From assembly GCA_946886375.1 (NCBI GenBank), contig CAMPIL010000188.1:1-7046 (forward strand): 7,046 bases of DNA. The letters are read 5' to 3'. The notes beneath the pieces are model-generated. The model had not been told where the DNA came from. It did no database searches and saw nothing but the letters and a program-made list of their open reading frames with translations. How positions within the stretch are numbered: position 1 is the stretch's first letter; each line of letters opens with the position of its first letter. Positions 1-6,046 of the stretch are shown piece by piece. The stretch is from an uncultured Phycisphaerales bacterium (GTDB taxonomy: Bacteria; Planctomycetota; Phycisphaerae; Phycisphaerales; SM1A02). The position numbers and the translations under genes were made by a program.

Positions 1-1
1 G

Positions 2-742
2 CCCCGCCCGCCCGAACGCACGCCGCAGGTTCTGCTGATCGAAGCGGACAAGCGGCAGTATCAGATCGCGTTCGGACCGCGCACGATTGAGGCGCGACCG
101 CCGGGGGTGTTCTTTCGCCAGTTGATGCCGCCGCTCACACTCGCCGAAGCCCAGATGCGTCAGCAGCGGTTGACACCCGCACATCAGGCGACGCTGGCGC
201 ACGTGCGCAGGCTAGGCGGTCGCTGGGAAGTATTCGTTGAATGTCGCCGCGGACCAGTCGGCGGCGACGCGGCGGCCCTGCCGGAGGTGGTCGACACGTT
301 TGACGACCTGCGCGGCGTCGAGGCCATCACGGTTCTGCTCGGGCCAGAAGACGCGCTGTCCCCATCATCACGCGAAATCATCGCACCGGTCAAATCGGCG
401 CGAGCGCCAACTGAATTCGGCTCGATGGAGGGTGATGCCGGCCCGTCGGTGTGGCTGACAGTTCCGGAGAACGGCTTCTGGAAAATTGTGCACGGCACGA
501 ACGACGGCACGCTGCAAATCCACCGCAAATCATTTGCAGACCGCTGGAACTGCCGCATCGTTCTGCCTGAGAACTGGTTCTCAGCGCAGCAGGCCGGTCC
601 CGCGCTTATCGGTCTGATTCGCAGTCATGGCGAAAGCCAGCAGTTGGAAACCGGGCCGAACCTGTGCACGCCCTGGCGAGCCGCGCCCACGCGGGCCGCG
701 CTGGACCTTGCGCACTGGGACGATCTGCCGGCCGCCGAGTGA
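2..742 (+). CDS. Uncharacterised protein, 5'-truncated by the window edge
   Basis: I do not recognise this protein. The frame is open from base 2 to a TGA at 740-742, giving at least 246 residues. The reading frame has no stop before the left edge, so the true start probably lies outside the window. A GTG at 107 and an ATG at 125 are the first internal candidate starts, but the coding-like sequence before them (…VLLIEADKRQYQIAFGPR…) argues against using them. No signal peptide, membrane segment or known catalytic motif is visible. The C-terminal half has an aromatic-rich stretch (VWLTVPENGFWKIVHG, then RWNCRIVLPENWF) that looks like compact globular beta-rich sequence. It converges on the TPR gene with 16 bp between the stop codons, so it is not part of that operon. 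That it is a real gene is fairly sure; its function is unknown. Confidence 0.7.
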   Translation, partial: PRPPERTPQVLLIEADKRQYQIAFGPRTIEARPPGVFFRQLMPPLTLAEAQMRQQRLTPAHQATLAHVRRLGGRWEVFVECRRGPVGGDAAALPEVVDTFDDLRGVEAITVLLGPEDALSPSSREIIAPVKSARAPTEFGSMEGDAGPSVWLTVPENGFWKIVHGTNDGTLQIHRKSFADRWNCRIVLPENWFSAQQAGPALIGLIRSHGESQQLETGPNLCTPWRAAPTRAALDLAHWDDLPAAE

Positions 743-758
743 ACTCAGGCGAATTGAT

Positions 759-3365
759 TCACGAACTACGCGCGTGCTTCATGCGCAGCGCATCGAATTC
801 GCGGCGGAAGCGTTCACCGCCCAATTCACGATCCTGCTGACGCAGCCGCTCAATCCGGGGCACGATCTGCTCGGCGTGACGATCGACTCGATCGACGATC
901 TGGAGCATGCGAAGTTGCGCCAGCCAATACATCGCCGGATCAACCGCCGGACCGGCCGCTGCCAGCCGCTTGTAGATGGTCATGGCTTGAGCGAGTTGCG
1001 TTTCGGTGTTGAGAGCAAAAAGCGCCTCGGCCTTGCCCCGAAGGGCTTCGGCAGCGTTTGGATCCATGTTCAACAGTTCGCCAAATCGCGCCAGCGCATC
1101 GGAGGGCTGACCAGCCGCAAGATAGGCCTGCGCGATCCGCAATCTGAACAATCGGGAATCCATTTCGCCGGCGCCGCTTTCAAGCCATTCTTCAAGCAGT
1201 TTTGCAGCAGGAAGCGACGTTCGATGGGCCAGGGCCGCGGCCTGATCCGACTCGCCGGCGTCGACAAGGGCTTGCACGTCGCGGTGCATGGATTCGAGCA
1301 TGGGGCCAAGCACGCCAGCGGCGTGAGCCGGCGATTCGCGCACGAAGGTCTGGATTGCCTGCAGCGCGGCCTCCGGCTGCTTGAGCGATTCGTACGCGGC
1401 GATGCGAACCTTCAAGAGTTCCGCCATTACGACGGAATCGAGCGAAGACTCGCGCTCCATGTTCGCCAACTCCGCCAGCGCCTGCTGCGGCTGGTCGAGT
1501 TGGCGCAGCGCATCGGCGCGATAAATCCGAAGCATCGCCAGGTATGTGCTCAGCGATTGCATGCGCGCCGGATCTGGCGCAGCACGCAGGCTTGCTTCGA
1601 TGACCGGCTTCACGCGGTCGATCATCGCCCGCGTTTTTTCGTGCAGGCGACGGGCGAGTTCTGCACCATCCACGCCGGCGGCGCGGGCGCGACACACAGC
1701 CGCCTGCATGAAATGGGCGTCGGGCCATTCCATGGCTTCCGGCGTGATCTGGCGGAATTGGGCTTCTGCGTCGTCGAAGCGAAGTTCATCCAACGCCAAT
1801 CGGCCGGCCGCGTACCGCCAGCGATCGATCGTGCGAAGATTGGGGTATTTCTCCAGCAGCACGCGGAGACCTTCGCGCAGAGTTGCGGCGGCTTCGGCAT
1901 CATTGGGCTGAGACTGCCGCAGATCGACGGCGATGGTCACCGCGGCTTCAATGGCTCGCTGGGCTTGCGGGTCGGCTGGATGGCGGGTGGCGAGTTCGAG
2001 GAACCTCCGGGCCGCGAACAGCCGCTGGCCGTGTTCGAACAGCGCCCGGCCGAGCACGAACAACGCAGAGGCGTGCGCTTCGGCGTCCAGTTCGCGCTCG
2101 CGCAGCGAAGTTTCCAGCAGTTCAATGGCGTTGGCACGCTGCGATTCGTCGCGGCTTAACTGCTCGGCGTAAGCCACTGTCACCATTCCGGGCAATTGCT
2201 CGAGCGGAACATCCATGCCGGGTGAGTGGGCCAGAGCGTTCGTCAGCCGCGCGAAGACGATGGCTCGCAGCGCATCGCGCGAGGCCGCGGCCTCGGTGCG
2301 ATAGAGATCGGTGTACGACTGGAACGCGCTCACCCACGCCTGAACGCGAGTGGGCGCATCGGCCTGCATGGCCAGTTCTCGCCGCAGCAGGAATCCATGA
2401 TCTGCCATGAGCAGGCGATAAAGAAAATTCGATTTCCCGCCGGCGGCATCGTCGTATCGCTGCTCGATCGAAGCAAGTGATTCAAGTCCCGACCGCGGGC
2501 CGCCGCGCATCGTGCGGTTGATTACGCCGCCCATTCGTGCCGTGAAAATCTGCTTCGGTGAGGCGGAGGCGTCTTTGGCCACGGCGGCAAACAGGGATTC
2601 CGCGGCGTCAAAGTCGCCCAGCCGCGCATGTGCCAGACCTGCATACAGCCGCGCTTCGATGGCCGCGGCCCCTTCCAGCGACTGCGTCAGCGGCGTGAGC
2701 AACTGCACCGAGGCCTGGAACATTCGCCGCTGCTCGGCGGGGTTCGGCTCATTCACAATGCCATGCAACAGCGAGCCTGCGCCGCGAAGAAACGGAATGC
2801 GGCGGTCGCGCTGTGTTTCGGCGAGTTCGCGTCGCCGCTGTTGAAGGGCCGCATCGGATTGATAATTCGGAGCCGATTCAATCGCGAGAATCGCCTGGGA
2901 GATTTCGCGATCGGCTCCGGTCGCCATGGAAAGAAGTTCCTCGGCGGCCGCGCCCGCTCGTTCGCGCTGCTGCGGCGAGAGCATGCCGAACATGGCGGTC
3001 AGGTCCGTGGCTTCCAGCGGCAGCAGTTCAAACAGCAGATCGCCGGCCTGGTCCGCCATCCACAGCGCCCGCTCTGCATCAGCGGGATGATTCTGAATCA
3101 TCAGCCGGCGCGTGTGGAGGATTTTCTGCACCGCTTCCATTCGCTGCTCGGGCGAGATCGAGGCATCGTTCAACTGGTTGCGCAGTTGCGTCAGGCTGTC
3201 GAGGTCCTGTTGCGCCAGCGCAGCGACATCCCCCGCCAGCGCTCCAAAACACGCCAATGCGGCCACGCCGATGCGCGCGAGCAAGGTGGATCGACGCGTA
3301 CTGGCATGGGATGAACCGTTGGGAATCATGTGGGAATCAGAACGCGTCAAAAGGTCATCGGTCAT
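759..3365 (-). CDS. Large exported TPR-repeat protein coupled to the ExbD genes
   Basis: The 868-residue product is almost entirely alpha-helical. Residues 1-27 are polar with basic residues (R24, R25, R31 nearby), residues about 28-46 form a hydrophobic core, and ALA|QQ at 49-53 is a plausible signal peptidase I site, so the mature protein is probably periplasmic. TPR-like helix pairs with the usual small, aromatic and Ala positions occur near residues 236-268, 430-464, 516-545, 610-640, 645-680 and 738-803. The best is about 738-771 (AYLAAGQPSDALARFGELL). No enzyme motif is seen, so a scaffold or protein-binding role is inferred. The ATG at 3363-3365 overlaps the upstream exbD stop as ATGA, which suggests coupled translation. 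An ATG at 3327-3329 (residue 13) would give a more typical signal peptide, but neither start has a clear Shine-Dalgarno. The specific partner or substrate cannot be told from sequence. Confidence 0.88.
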   Translation of the reverse strand: MTDDLLTRSDSHMIPNGSSHASTRRSTLLARIGVAALACFGALAGDVAALAQQDLDSLTQLRNQLNDASISPEQRMEAVQKILHTRRLMIQNHPADAERALWMADQAGDLLFELLPLEATDLTAMFGMLSPQQRERAGAAAEELLSMATGADREISQAILAIESAPNYQSDAALQQRRRELAETQRDRRIPFLRGAGSLLHGIVNEPNPAEQRRMFQASVQLLTPLTQSLEGAAAIEARLYAGLAHARLGDFDAAESLFAAVAKDASASPKQIFTARMGGVINRTMRGGPRSGLESLASIEQRYDDAAGGKSNFLYRLLMADHGFLLRRELAMQADAPTRVQAWVSAFQSYTDLYRTEAAASRDALRAIVFARLTNALAHSPGMDVPLEQLPGMVTVAYAEQLSRDESQRANAIELLETSLRERELDAEAHASALFVLGRALFEHGQRLFAARRFLELATRHPADPQAQRAIEAAVTIAVDLRQSQPNDAEAAATLREGLRVLLEKYPNLRTIDRWRYAAGRLALDELRFDDAEAQFRQITPEAMEWPDAHFMQAAVCRARAAGVDGAELARRLHEKTRAMIDRVKPVIEASLRAAPDPARMQSLSTYLAMLRIYRADALRQLDQPQQALAELANMERESSLDSVVMAELLKVRIAAYESLKQPEAALQAIQTFVRESPAHAAGVLGPMLESMHRDVQALVDAGESDQAAALAHRTSLPAAKLLEEWLESGAGEMDSRLFRLRIAQAYLAAGQPSDALARFGELLNMDPNAAEALRGKAEALFALNTETQLAQAMTIYKRLAAAGPAVDPAMYWLAQLRMLQIVDRVDRHAEQIVPRIERLRQQDRELGGERFRREFDALRMKHARSS

Positions 3366-3886
3366 CCGGTTTTGCCGAACGTGATGTTGGTGTACCGGGC
3401 GCGGGCGGCGGCGTTGAACGCCTCCATGGCGTGCTCCCAGGTCGTGTTTCGCGTCGGCTGGACAACGATGGGATGCTCCCGGCGAAACAGCGCGCCGGCC
3501 GCGCTCGCAACGCCCGCACCGTCAACCTGCTTCTCGCTCAAGAAGGCGTGGAGGTCCTCGAACGTCGCGGGCTGGGGATATGGACCGTCGATGTGAAGCG
3601 TGTACATGGTCGGGGCGATGCCGGTCGAGTTCACCGCGATGCGCAGCGGCTCTTCATCCAGTTGAAACGGATCTCGCGGCCCGGCGCCTTCGCGCTGCGG
3701 CAGGTCCATGCGGTACACCTCTTCACCCATGCGAAAGTCCGTTGCGACGAGAAAATAAATCAGCAGCAGAAAAACCACATCGATCATCGGCGTCATCGCG
3801 AGGCTCAGCGTCGTTCGCCGAGGAGCCCTGCTCCGCCGAGCGGTCTTGATGATGATGGGCTGCTCACGCTGGTCCATCGGTCTCAT
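3362..3886 (-). CDS. exbD: ExbD/TolR-family protein, second copy
   Basis: This 174-residue protein has the ExbD/TolR layout. Residues 1-30 are a basic cytoplasmic tail, the single membrane helix spans about 31-49 (TPMIDVVFLLLIYFLVAT), and the rest is a periplasmic domain. Asp36 in the helix matches the proton-carrying Asp of ExbD/TolR (Asp25 in E. coli ExbD). Family members form the moving part of proton-driven stator complexes with an ExbB/TolQ pentamer and pass energy to a periplasmic or outer-membrane process. The start overlaps the previous exbD stop as ATGA, and the stop overlaps the next gene's start in the same way, so all three genes are probably translated together. The cytoplasmic tail is longer and more basic than in copy 1, and the periplasmic domains differ clearly, so the two are not a recent duplication. 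The substrate system is unknown; the gene symbol denotes the family only. Confidence 0.9.
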   Translation of the reverse strand: MRPMDQREQPIIIKTARRSRAPRRTTLSLAMTPMIDVVFLLLIYFLVATDFRMGEEVYRMDLPQREGAGPRDPFQLDEEPLRIAVNSTGIAPTMYTLHIDGPYPQPATFEDLHAFLSEKQVDGAGVASAAGALFRREHPIVVQPTRNTTWEHAMEAFNAAARARYTNITFGKTG

Positions 3887-4347
3887 TTGTCCTGCAGCAC
3901 GACCAGGTTGACGCGTGCTGTCTCATTGAGGCCGGCCGCGCGGGCCGCTGTGGCGACCGACTGCATCACCGGCTCCACGTATTCATAGTGCGTGTGGCGG
4001 TCGGCGCGCACATTGACGTTGATCTGCGGGCTGGCGCGATACAGGTCGCTCAGGTGCTGCGTCAGCGCCGCCAGTCCCGCGCGTCCTGTTGGAAAGTTCA
4101 TGCCGCCCAGGCGGTACCCGCCGACCTCCCCTTGCGAGCCCGGCATCACGTTGATGACAACCCGGCGATCCTCGCCGGCCCGCTGCGTGACGGCGTCATG
4201 CGGTTGCGGCAGGTTCATGTCCACCCGCTCGCGGTCCACGATCCGCGACACCAGCACGAAGAACACGATCAGCAGAAACGTCATGTCGATCATGGGGGTG
4301 AGATTCCCATGAATGACGGCGTTGCCGCGCTGATGAATCACGGACAT
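3883..4347 (-). CDS. exbD: ExbD/TolR-family protein, first copy
   Basis: This 154-residue protein has a short cytoplasmic tail (1-15), one membrane helix at about 16-36 (LTPMIDMTFLLIVFFVLVSR) with the family Asp at residue 21, and a periplasmic domain from about 38 ending in a hydrophobic strand (VNLVVLQDK). As in TolR/ExbD, the protein should pair with an ExbB/TolQ proton channel in the inner membrane, but no such gene lies in the window. I chose the ATG at 4345-4347 because GGAG sits 8 nt upstream of it; a TTG nine codons further up has no such support. It is the first gene of the exbD-exbD-TPR unit and lies 98 bp downstream of nusG on the same strand, so it is either read through from secE-nusG or has its own undetected promoter. 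Family assignment is firm; the specific role is not. Confidence 0.91.
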   Translation of the reverse strand: MSVIHQRGNAVIHGNLTPMIDMTFLLIVFFVLVSRIVDRERVDMNLPQPHDAVTQRAGEDRRVVINVMPGSQGEVGGYRLGGMNFPTGRAGLAALTQHLSDLYRASPQINVNVRADRHTHYEYVEPVMQSVATAARAAGLNETARVNLVVLQDK

Positions 4348-4355
4348 GGGGTGCG

Positions 4356-4359
4356 CTCC
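4356..4359 (-). promoter_or_regulatory. Shine-Dalgarno of exbD copy 1
   Basis: GGAG on the minus strand lies 8 nt before the ATG at 4347. It decides the start of the first exbD gene against the upstream in-frame TTG at 4374. Confidence 0.65.
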
Positions 4360-4445
4360 AGGCTCAGGCTTCAACGCTCGGCGCGACGTTCCGGTTCACT
4401 GGCTCTCGTGCCGGAGAATCGGTACAGGCGGACCTGGGATGCGTC

Positions 4446-5087
4446 TCACTCGCCGGCGCGGGCGATCTGCCAGTATTCCATTTCGATGGGCACCTGGCGG
4501 CCGAAAACCGTGCACAGCACCCGGACCTTGCCCTTGTCGGGAATGACTTCGTCCACGGTGCCTTCGTAGTTCTCGAACGCGCCTTCCTTGATGACCACGT
4601 GATCGCCCTTGGCGAATTCCATCTTCACCGTGGGCGTTTCCTCGGGCTTGCGCGAATCGAAGAGCATTTTCTCGACTTCGTGCGGAGCCATCTTGGTGGG
4701 GCGGCCGGCGGTGCCGACGAAATCACCCACGCCAGTGGTTTCCTTGATGAGGAAGAACACGTCCTGCTGAATTCGGCCGTCGGGCTCGAGTTTCATCTCG
4801 ACGAAGACGTAGCCGGGGTAGAGTTTGGTTTCGCTGATGCGCGCCTTGCCGCCCTTGAGCGTCTTGGTTTTTTCGGTCGGTACCATGATGCGGCCGACCC
4901 AGTCGCCAAGACCTTCGATCTGAACCTTGCGCAGGAGCGTTTCCTTGACGTAGTTTTCCTTGTTCGAAGCGACGCGCAGCACAAACCAATCGAGTCCCGG
5001 CCGGAACATGGGCATGTCAACGGCGGGGTCGAAGGGCTTTTCAGCCTCGGCGGCTTGGACTTTGGATGTCGTGTTTTGTGCAGCCAT
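4446..5087 (-). CDS. nusG: Transcription termination/antitermination protein NusG
   Basis: NusG binds the RNA polymerase clamp, promotes elongation and links polymerase to Rho or the leading ribosome. With the start used here it has 213 residues. Residues 1-32 are a polar extension before the usual fold. The NGN domain follows, about 33-147, with the hallmark WFVLRVASNKE at 34-44, KLYPGYVFVEM at 88-98 and the GVGDFVGTAGRP segment from 119. A short linker leads to the C-terminal KOW domain, about 156-208, with KGDHVVIKEGAFENYEG and FGRQVPIEMEYWQI. Start choice: the ATG at 5085-5087 has GGAG 6 nt upstream; the in-frame ATG at 5099 and TTG at 5102 do not. It sits 59 bp downstream of secE, the classic secE-nusG pair. 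Unusually, rplK does not follow it. Confidence 0.97.
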   Translation of the reverse strand: MAAQNTTSKVQAAEAEKPFDPAVDMPMFRPGLDWFVLRVASNKENYVKETLLRKVQIEGLGDWVGRIMVPTEKTKTLKGGKARISETKLYPGYVFVEMKLEPDGRIQQDVFFLIKETTGVGDFVGTAGRPTKMAPHEVEKMLFDSRKPEETPTVKMEFAKGDHVVIKEGAFENYEGTVDEVIPDKGKVRVLCTVFGRQVPIEMEYWQIARAGE

Positions 5088-5093
5088 CTGCGG

Positions 5094-5097
5094 CTCC
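5094..5097 (-). promoter_or_regulatory. Shine-Dalgarno of nusG
   Basis: GGAG on the minus strand is spaced 6 nt from the ATG at 5087. It makes this ATG the likely nusG start; the ATG at 5099 has no purine-rich site in front of it. Confidence 0.6.
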
Positions 5098-5146
5098 ATC
5101 AATCAATCGTAAGAATCCGGAAGAGCAAACGAGCGGTAATCTCACC

Positions 5147-5566
5147 TCAACTCGCCGCGGCAGTCTTCAGCACGCCCATGACCTGGAACATCCACTGAAA
5201 GACGCTGTCGAACAGGAAGCACAGCAGGGCGAGGAAAATGGTCAGGCCGATGACCACCCACGTCGAACCCACGATCTCGCGCCGGGTGGACCAGTTGACC
5301 TTTTTCATCTCGCCTTCGGTGGCGATCATGAACTCAACCACGCGCGGCTTGGCGGCGAGCAGGTAGTAACCGATCAAGGTGAGCACGGTGAGGATGACCA
5401 CCGCGACGCCGGCCTGAACGTAGATGGGCTCAATCTTGCCGATCCGAATCGTTCCCAGCAGGCCCCAGAGCCAGTGCACGCCCATGAGGGCCAGCACCGC
5501 AAGGCCGACGGCCGACATGGTGCGCGTCCAATATCCCTGTCCGGGCTTGTAAATGGCGAATGACAT
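5147..5566 (-). CDS. secE: Preprotein translocase subunit SecE
   Basis: SecE clamps the two halves of SecY in the inner-membrane protein-export channel. This 139-residue form looks like the three-helix type: membrane segments at about 18-38 and 50-72, then the conserved cytoplasmic amphipathic part (residues about 75-98, with the signature EMKKVNWSTRREI at 86-98), and the essential final helix at about 101-130. The start is the ATG at 5564-5566, with GAGG 6 nt upstream. A longer frame runs on upstream, but its first residues (RVRVPPG) are the tRNA T-arm read as protein, so it is rejected. It lies 78 bp after tRNA-Trp and 59 bp before nusG, a conserved bacterial order. A shared transcript with the tRNA is likely. 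Confidence 0.96.
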   Translation of the reverse strand: MSFAIYKPGQGYWTRTMSAVGLAVLALMGVHWLWGLLGTIRIGKIEPIYVQAGVAVVILTVLTLIGYYLLAAKPRVVEFMIATEGEMKKVNWSTRREIVGSTWVVIGLTIFLALLCFLFDSVFQWMFQVMGVLKTAAAS

Positions 5567-5572
5567 GAGCAA

Positions 5573-5576
5573 CCTC
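5573..5576 (-). promoter_or_regulatory. Shine-Dalgarno of secE
   Basis: GAGG on the minus strand lies 6 nt before the ATG at 5566. It supports the short SecE start over the frame that runs back into tRNA-Trp. Confidence 0.6.
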
Positions 5577-5596
5577 AAGTGGTCATAAGGGTGGCT

Positions 5597-5635
5597 GTTG
5601 TCAGTGCTGACCACTGAATCCTGGTCACTGACAAC
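5597..5635. repeat. Interrupted palindrome between tRNA-Trp and secE
   Basis: A perfect 10-bp inverted repeat (GTTGTCAGTG at 5597-5606, CACTGACAAC at 5626-5635) encloses a further ACCA/TGGT pairing (5610-5613 with 5622-5625) after a 3-nt bulge, leaving an 8-nt loop. In the minus-strand transcript it starts 9 nt after the tRNA 3' end and could mark a processing site. No T run follows, so it does not look like an intrinsic terminator. Its CTGACCACTGA word recurs in variant form in the tuf-rpmG spacer. Confidence 0.6.
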
Positions 5636-5644
5636 CGACGAAAA

Positions 5645-5717
5645 CACGCCAGGAGGGACTCGAACCCGCAACCTGCGGATTTGGAATCCGCTGCTCTACC
5701 AATTGAGCTACTGGCGT
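5645..5717 (-). tRNA. trpT: tRNA-Trp, anticodon CCA
   Basis: The minus strand folds into a 73-nt cloverleaf. The acceptor stem ACGCCAG/CTGGCGT has seven perfect pairs, the D stem is GCTC/GAGC with loop AATTGGTA, and the anticodon stem is GCGGA/TCCGC with loop TTCCAAA (CCA anticodon, tryptophan). The variable loop is AGGTT and the T arm has TTCGAGT. G73, the discriminator base, is the normal tryptophan identity base in bacteria. The 3' CCA is not encoded and must be added after transcription. One oddity is a C·U mismatch in the second pair of the T stem (GCGGG/CCCTC, positions 50-64). The placement just before secE is a conserved bacterial arrangement. Confidence 0.97.
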
Positions 5718-5727
5718 CCGGAGTCCA

Positions 5728-5771
5728 GCGAGCCGGCGTGATCCACGCCGGGGCTTGCCAGCCCGGCTCGC
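5728..5771. repeat. Branched inverted-repeat element between rpmG and tRNA-Trp
   Basis: The outer arms GCGAGCCGG (5728-5736) and CCGGCTCGC (5763-5771) are perfect reverse complements. Inside them, CCGGCGTG/CACGCCGG (5733-5740 with 5744-5751) can form an 8-bp hairpin with a 3-nt loop, and GGCT/AGCC (5752-5755 with 5760-5763) a smaller one. With a 5-bp outer stem (5728-5732 with 5767-5771) this gives a three-way junction that competes with the simple 9-bp long stem. It starts 3 nt after the rpmG stop. No T run follows, so a REP-like repeat or RNA processing element fits better than an intrinsic terminator. Confidence 0.55.
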
Positions 5772-5774
5772 AAG

Positions 5775-5954
5775 TTATTTCCGCTTGATCTTATGCAACG
5801 TGTGCTTGCGCAGACGCGGGGAGTATTTTTTCAAGCCTTCCTTGAGTTTCTCCGGCATGCCGCCTTTCACGCGCACGTTGGTGCGGTAGTTGAGATCGCC
5901 TGTCTCCGAACATTGGAGCCAGACGTATTCGCGATCCGTTGCTCGCTTGGCCAT
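5775..5954 (-). CDS. rpmG: 50S ribosomal protein L33
   Basis: This small gene encodes 59 residues, beginning [15 protein letters not shown] and ending [11 protein letters not shown] with a TAA stop. L33 is a basic protein of the large ribosomal subunit near the E site. The [10 protein letters not shown] segment (22-31), the [19 protein letters not shown] segment (34-52) and the lysine/arginine-rich tail match the family, and the length is typical. Only one cysteine remains (Cys15, in CSET). The partner Cys and the second CxxC pair are replaced (SPRL at 45-48), so it is a zinc-free or largely degenerate version. The Shine-Dalgarno is weak (GGA about 8 nt before the ATG). It lies between tuf and tRNA-Trp, in keeping with the translation block, and has its own flanking spacers of 92 and 57 bp. 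Confidence 0.93.
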   Translation of the reverse strand: MAKRATDREYVWLQCSETGDLNYRTNVRVKGGMPEKLKEGLKKYSPRLRKHTLHKIKRK

Positions 5955-5970
5955 TGCAGAGATCCAAAAT

Positions 5971-6002
5971 CAGAGGTCAGAAATCAAAGACAGAGGTCAG
6001 AA
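5971..6002. repeat. 12-bp direct repeat upstream of rpmG
   Basis: CAGAGGTCAGAA occurs at 5971-5982 and again at 5991-6002, with a 20-bp period. The second copy overlaps the left arm of the adjacent hairpin. On the minus strand the core reads CTGACCTCTG, close to CTGACCACTG in the tRNA-Trp–secE spacer. Confidence 0.6.
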
Positions 6003-6036
6003 GTCCAAGCGCCGAACTCTGCTTGGACTTCTGACC
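5995..6036 (-). terminator. Perfect 16-bp hairpin downstream of tuf, possible terminator
   Basis: GGTCAGAAGTCCAAGC at 5995-6010 is the exact reverse complement of 6021-6036, with a 10-nt loop. In the minus-strand transcript it begins 10 nt after the tuf stop and is followed by a T-rich but interrupted tail (TCTGTCTTTGATTT). That fits a weak intrinsic terminator or attenuator separating tuf from rpmG. The stem has 9 G/C pairs of 16 and no clean T run, so an RNA-processing hairpin or an intergenic repeat is also possible. Confidence 0.45.
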
Positions 6037-6046
6037 ATTGGGAACG

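Noticed and set aside
627..2159. Long plus-strand open frame of 510 codons opposite the TPR gene
   Set aside because: It is antisense to a convincing signal-peptide TPR protein, is Arg/Gln/His-rich and low in meaning, and is a usual by-product of high GC content.
3220..3300. Lipoprotein signal in the TPR protein (Cys39 in the hydrophobic stretch)
   Set aside because: The residues before the Cys (AALA) do not fit the lipobox, which needs Leu/Val/Ile at -3, and the hydrophobic core continues past the Cys.
2813..3988. 391-codon plus-strand frame across the TPR and exbD genes
   Set aside because: It spans three well-supported minus-strand genes, is very Arg/Pro/Ala-rich and has no recognisable domain.
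4391..4414. Small hairpin in the nusG–exbD gap (CCGG/CCGG with CAC/GTG) as a terminator
   Set aside because: The stem is only 4 plus 3 pairs with a bulge, and no T run follows on either strand, so I cannot support termination there.
4348..4445. Promoter for the exbD unit in the 98-bp gap
   Set aside because: I found no pair of -35 and -10 boxes with proper spacing; an alternative sigma factor promoter cannot be excluded.
4599..5563. Plus-strand frames opposite nusG and secE
   Set aside because: They are antisense shadows of two certain genes, with the low-complexity composition expected of a shadow frame.
5567..5671. N-terminal extension of SecE up to position 5671
   Set aside because: Its first residues are the tRNA-Trp T arm translated, a common artefact, and the ATG at 5566 has a good Shine-Dalgarno.
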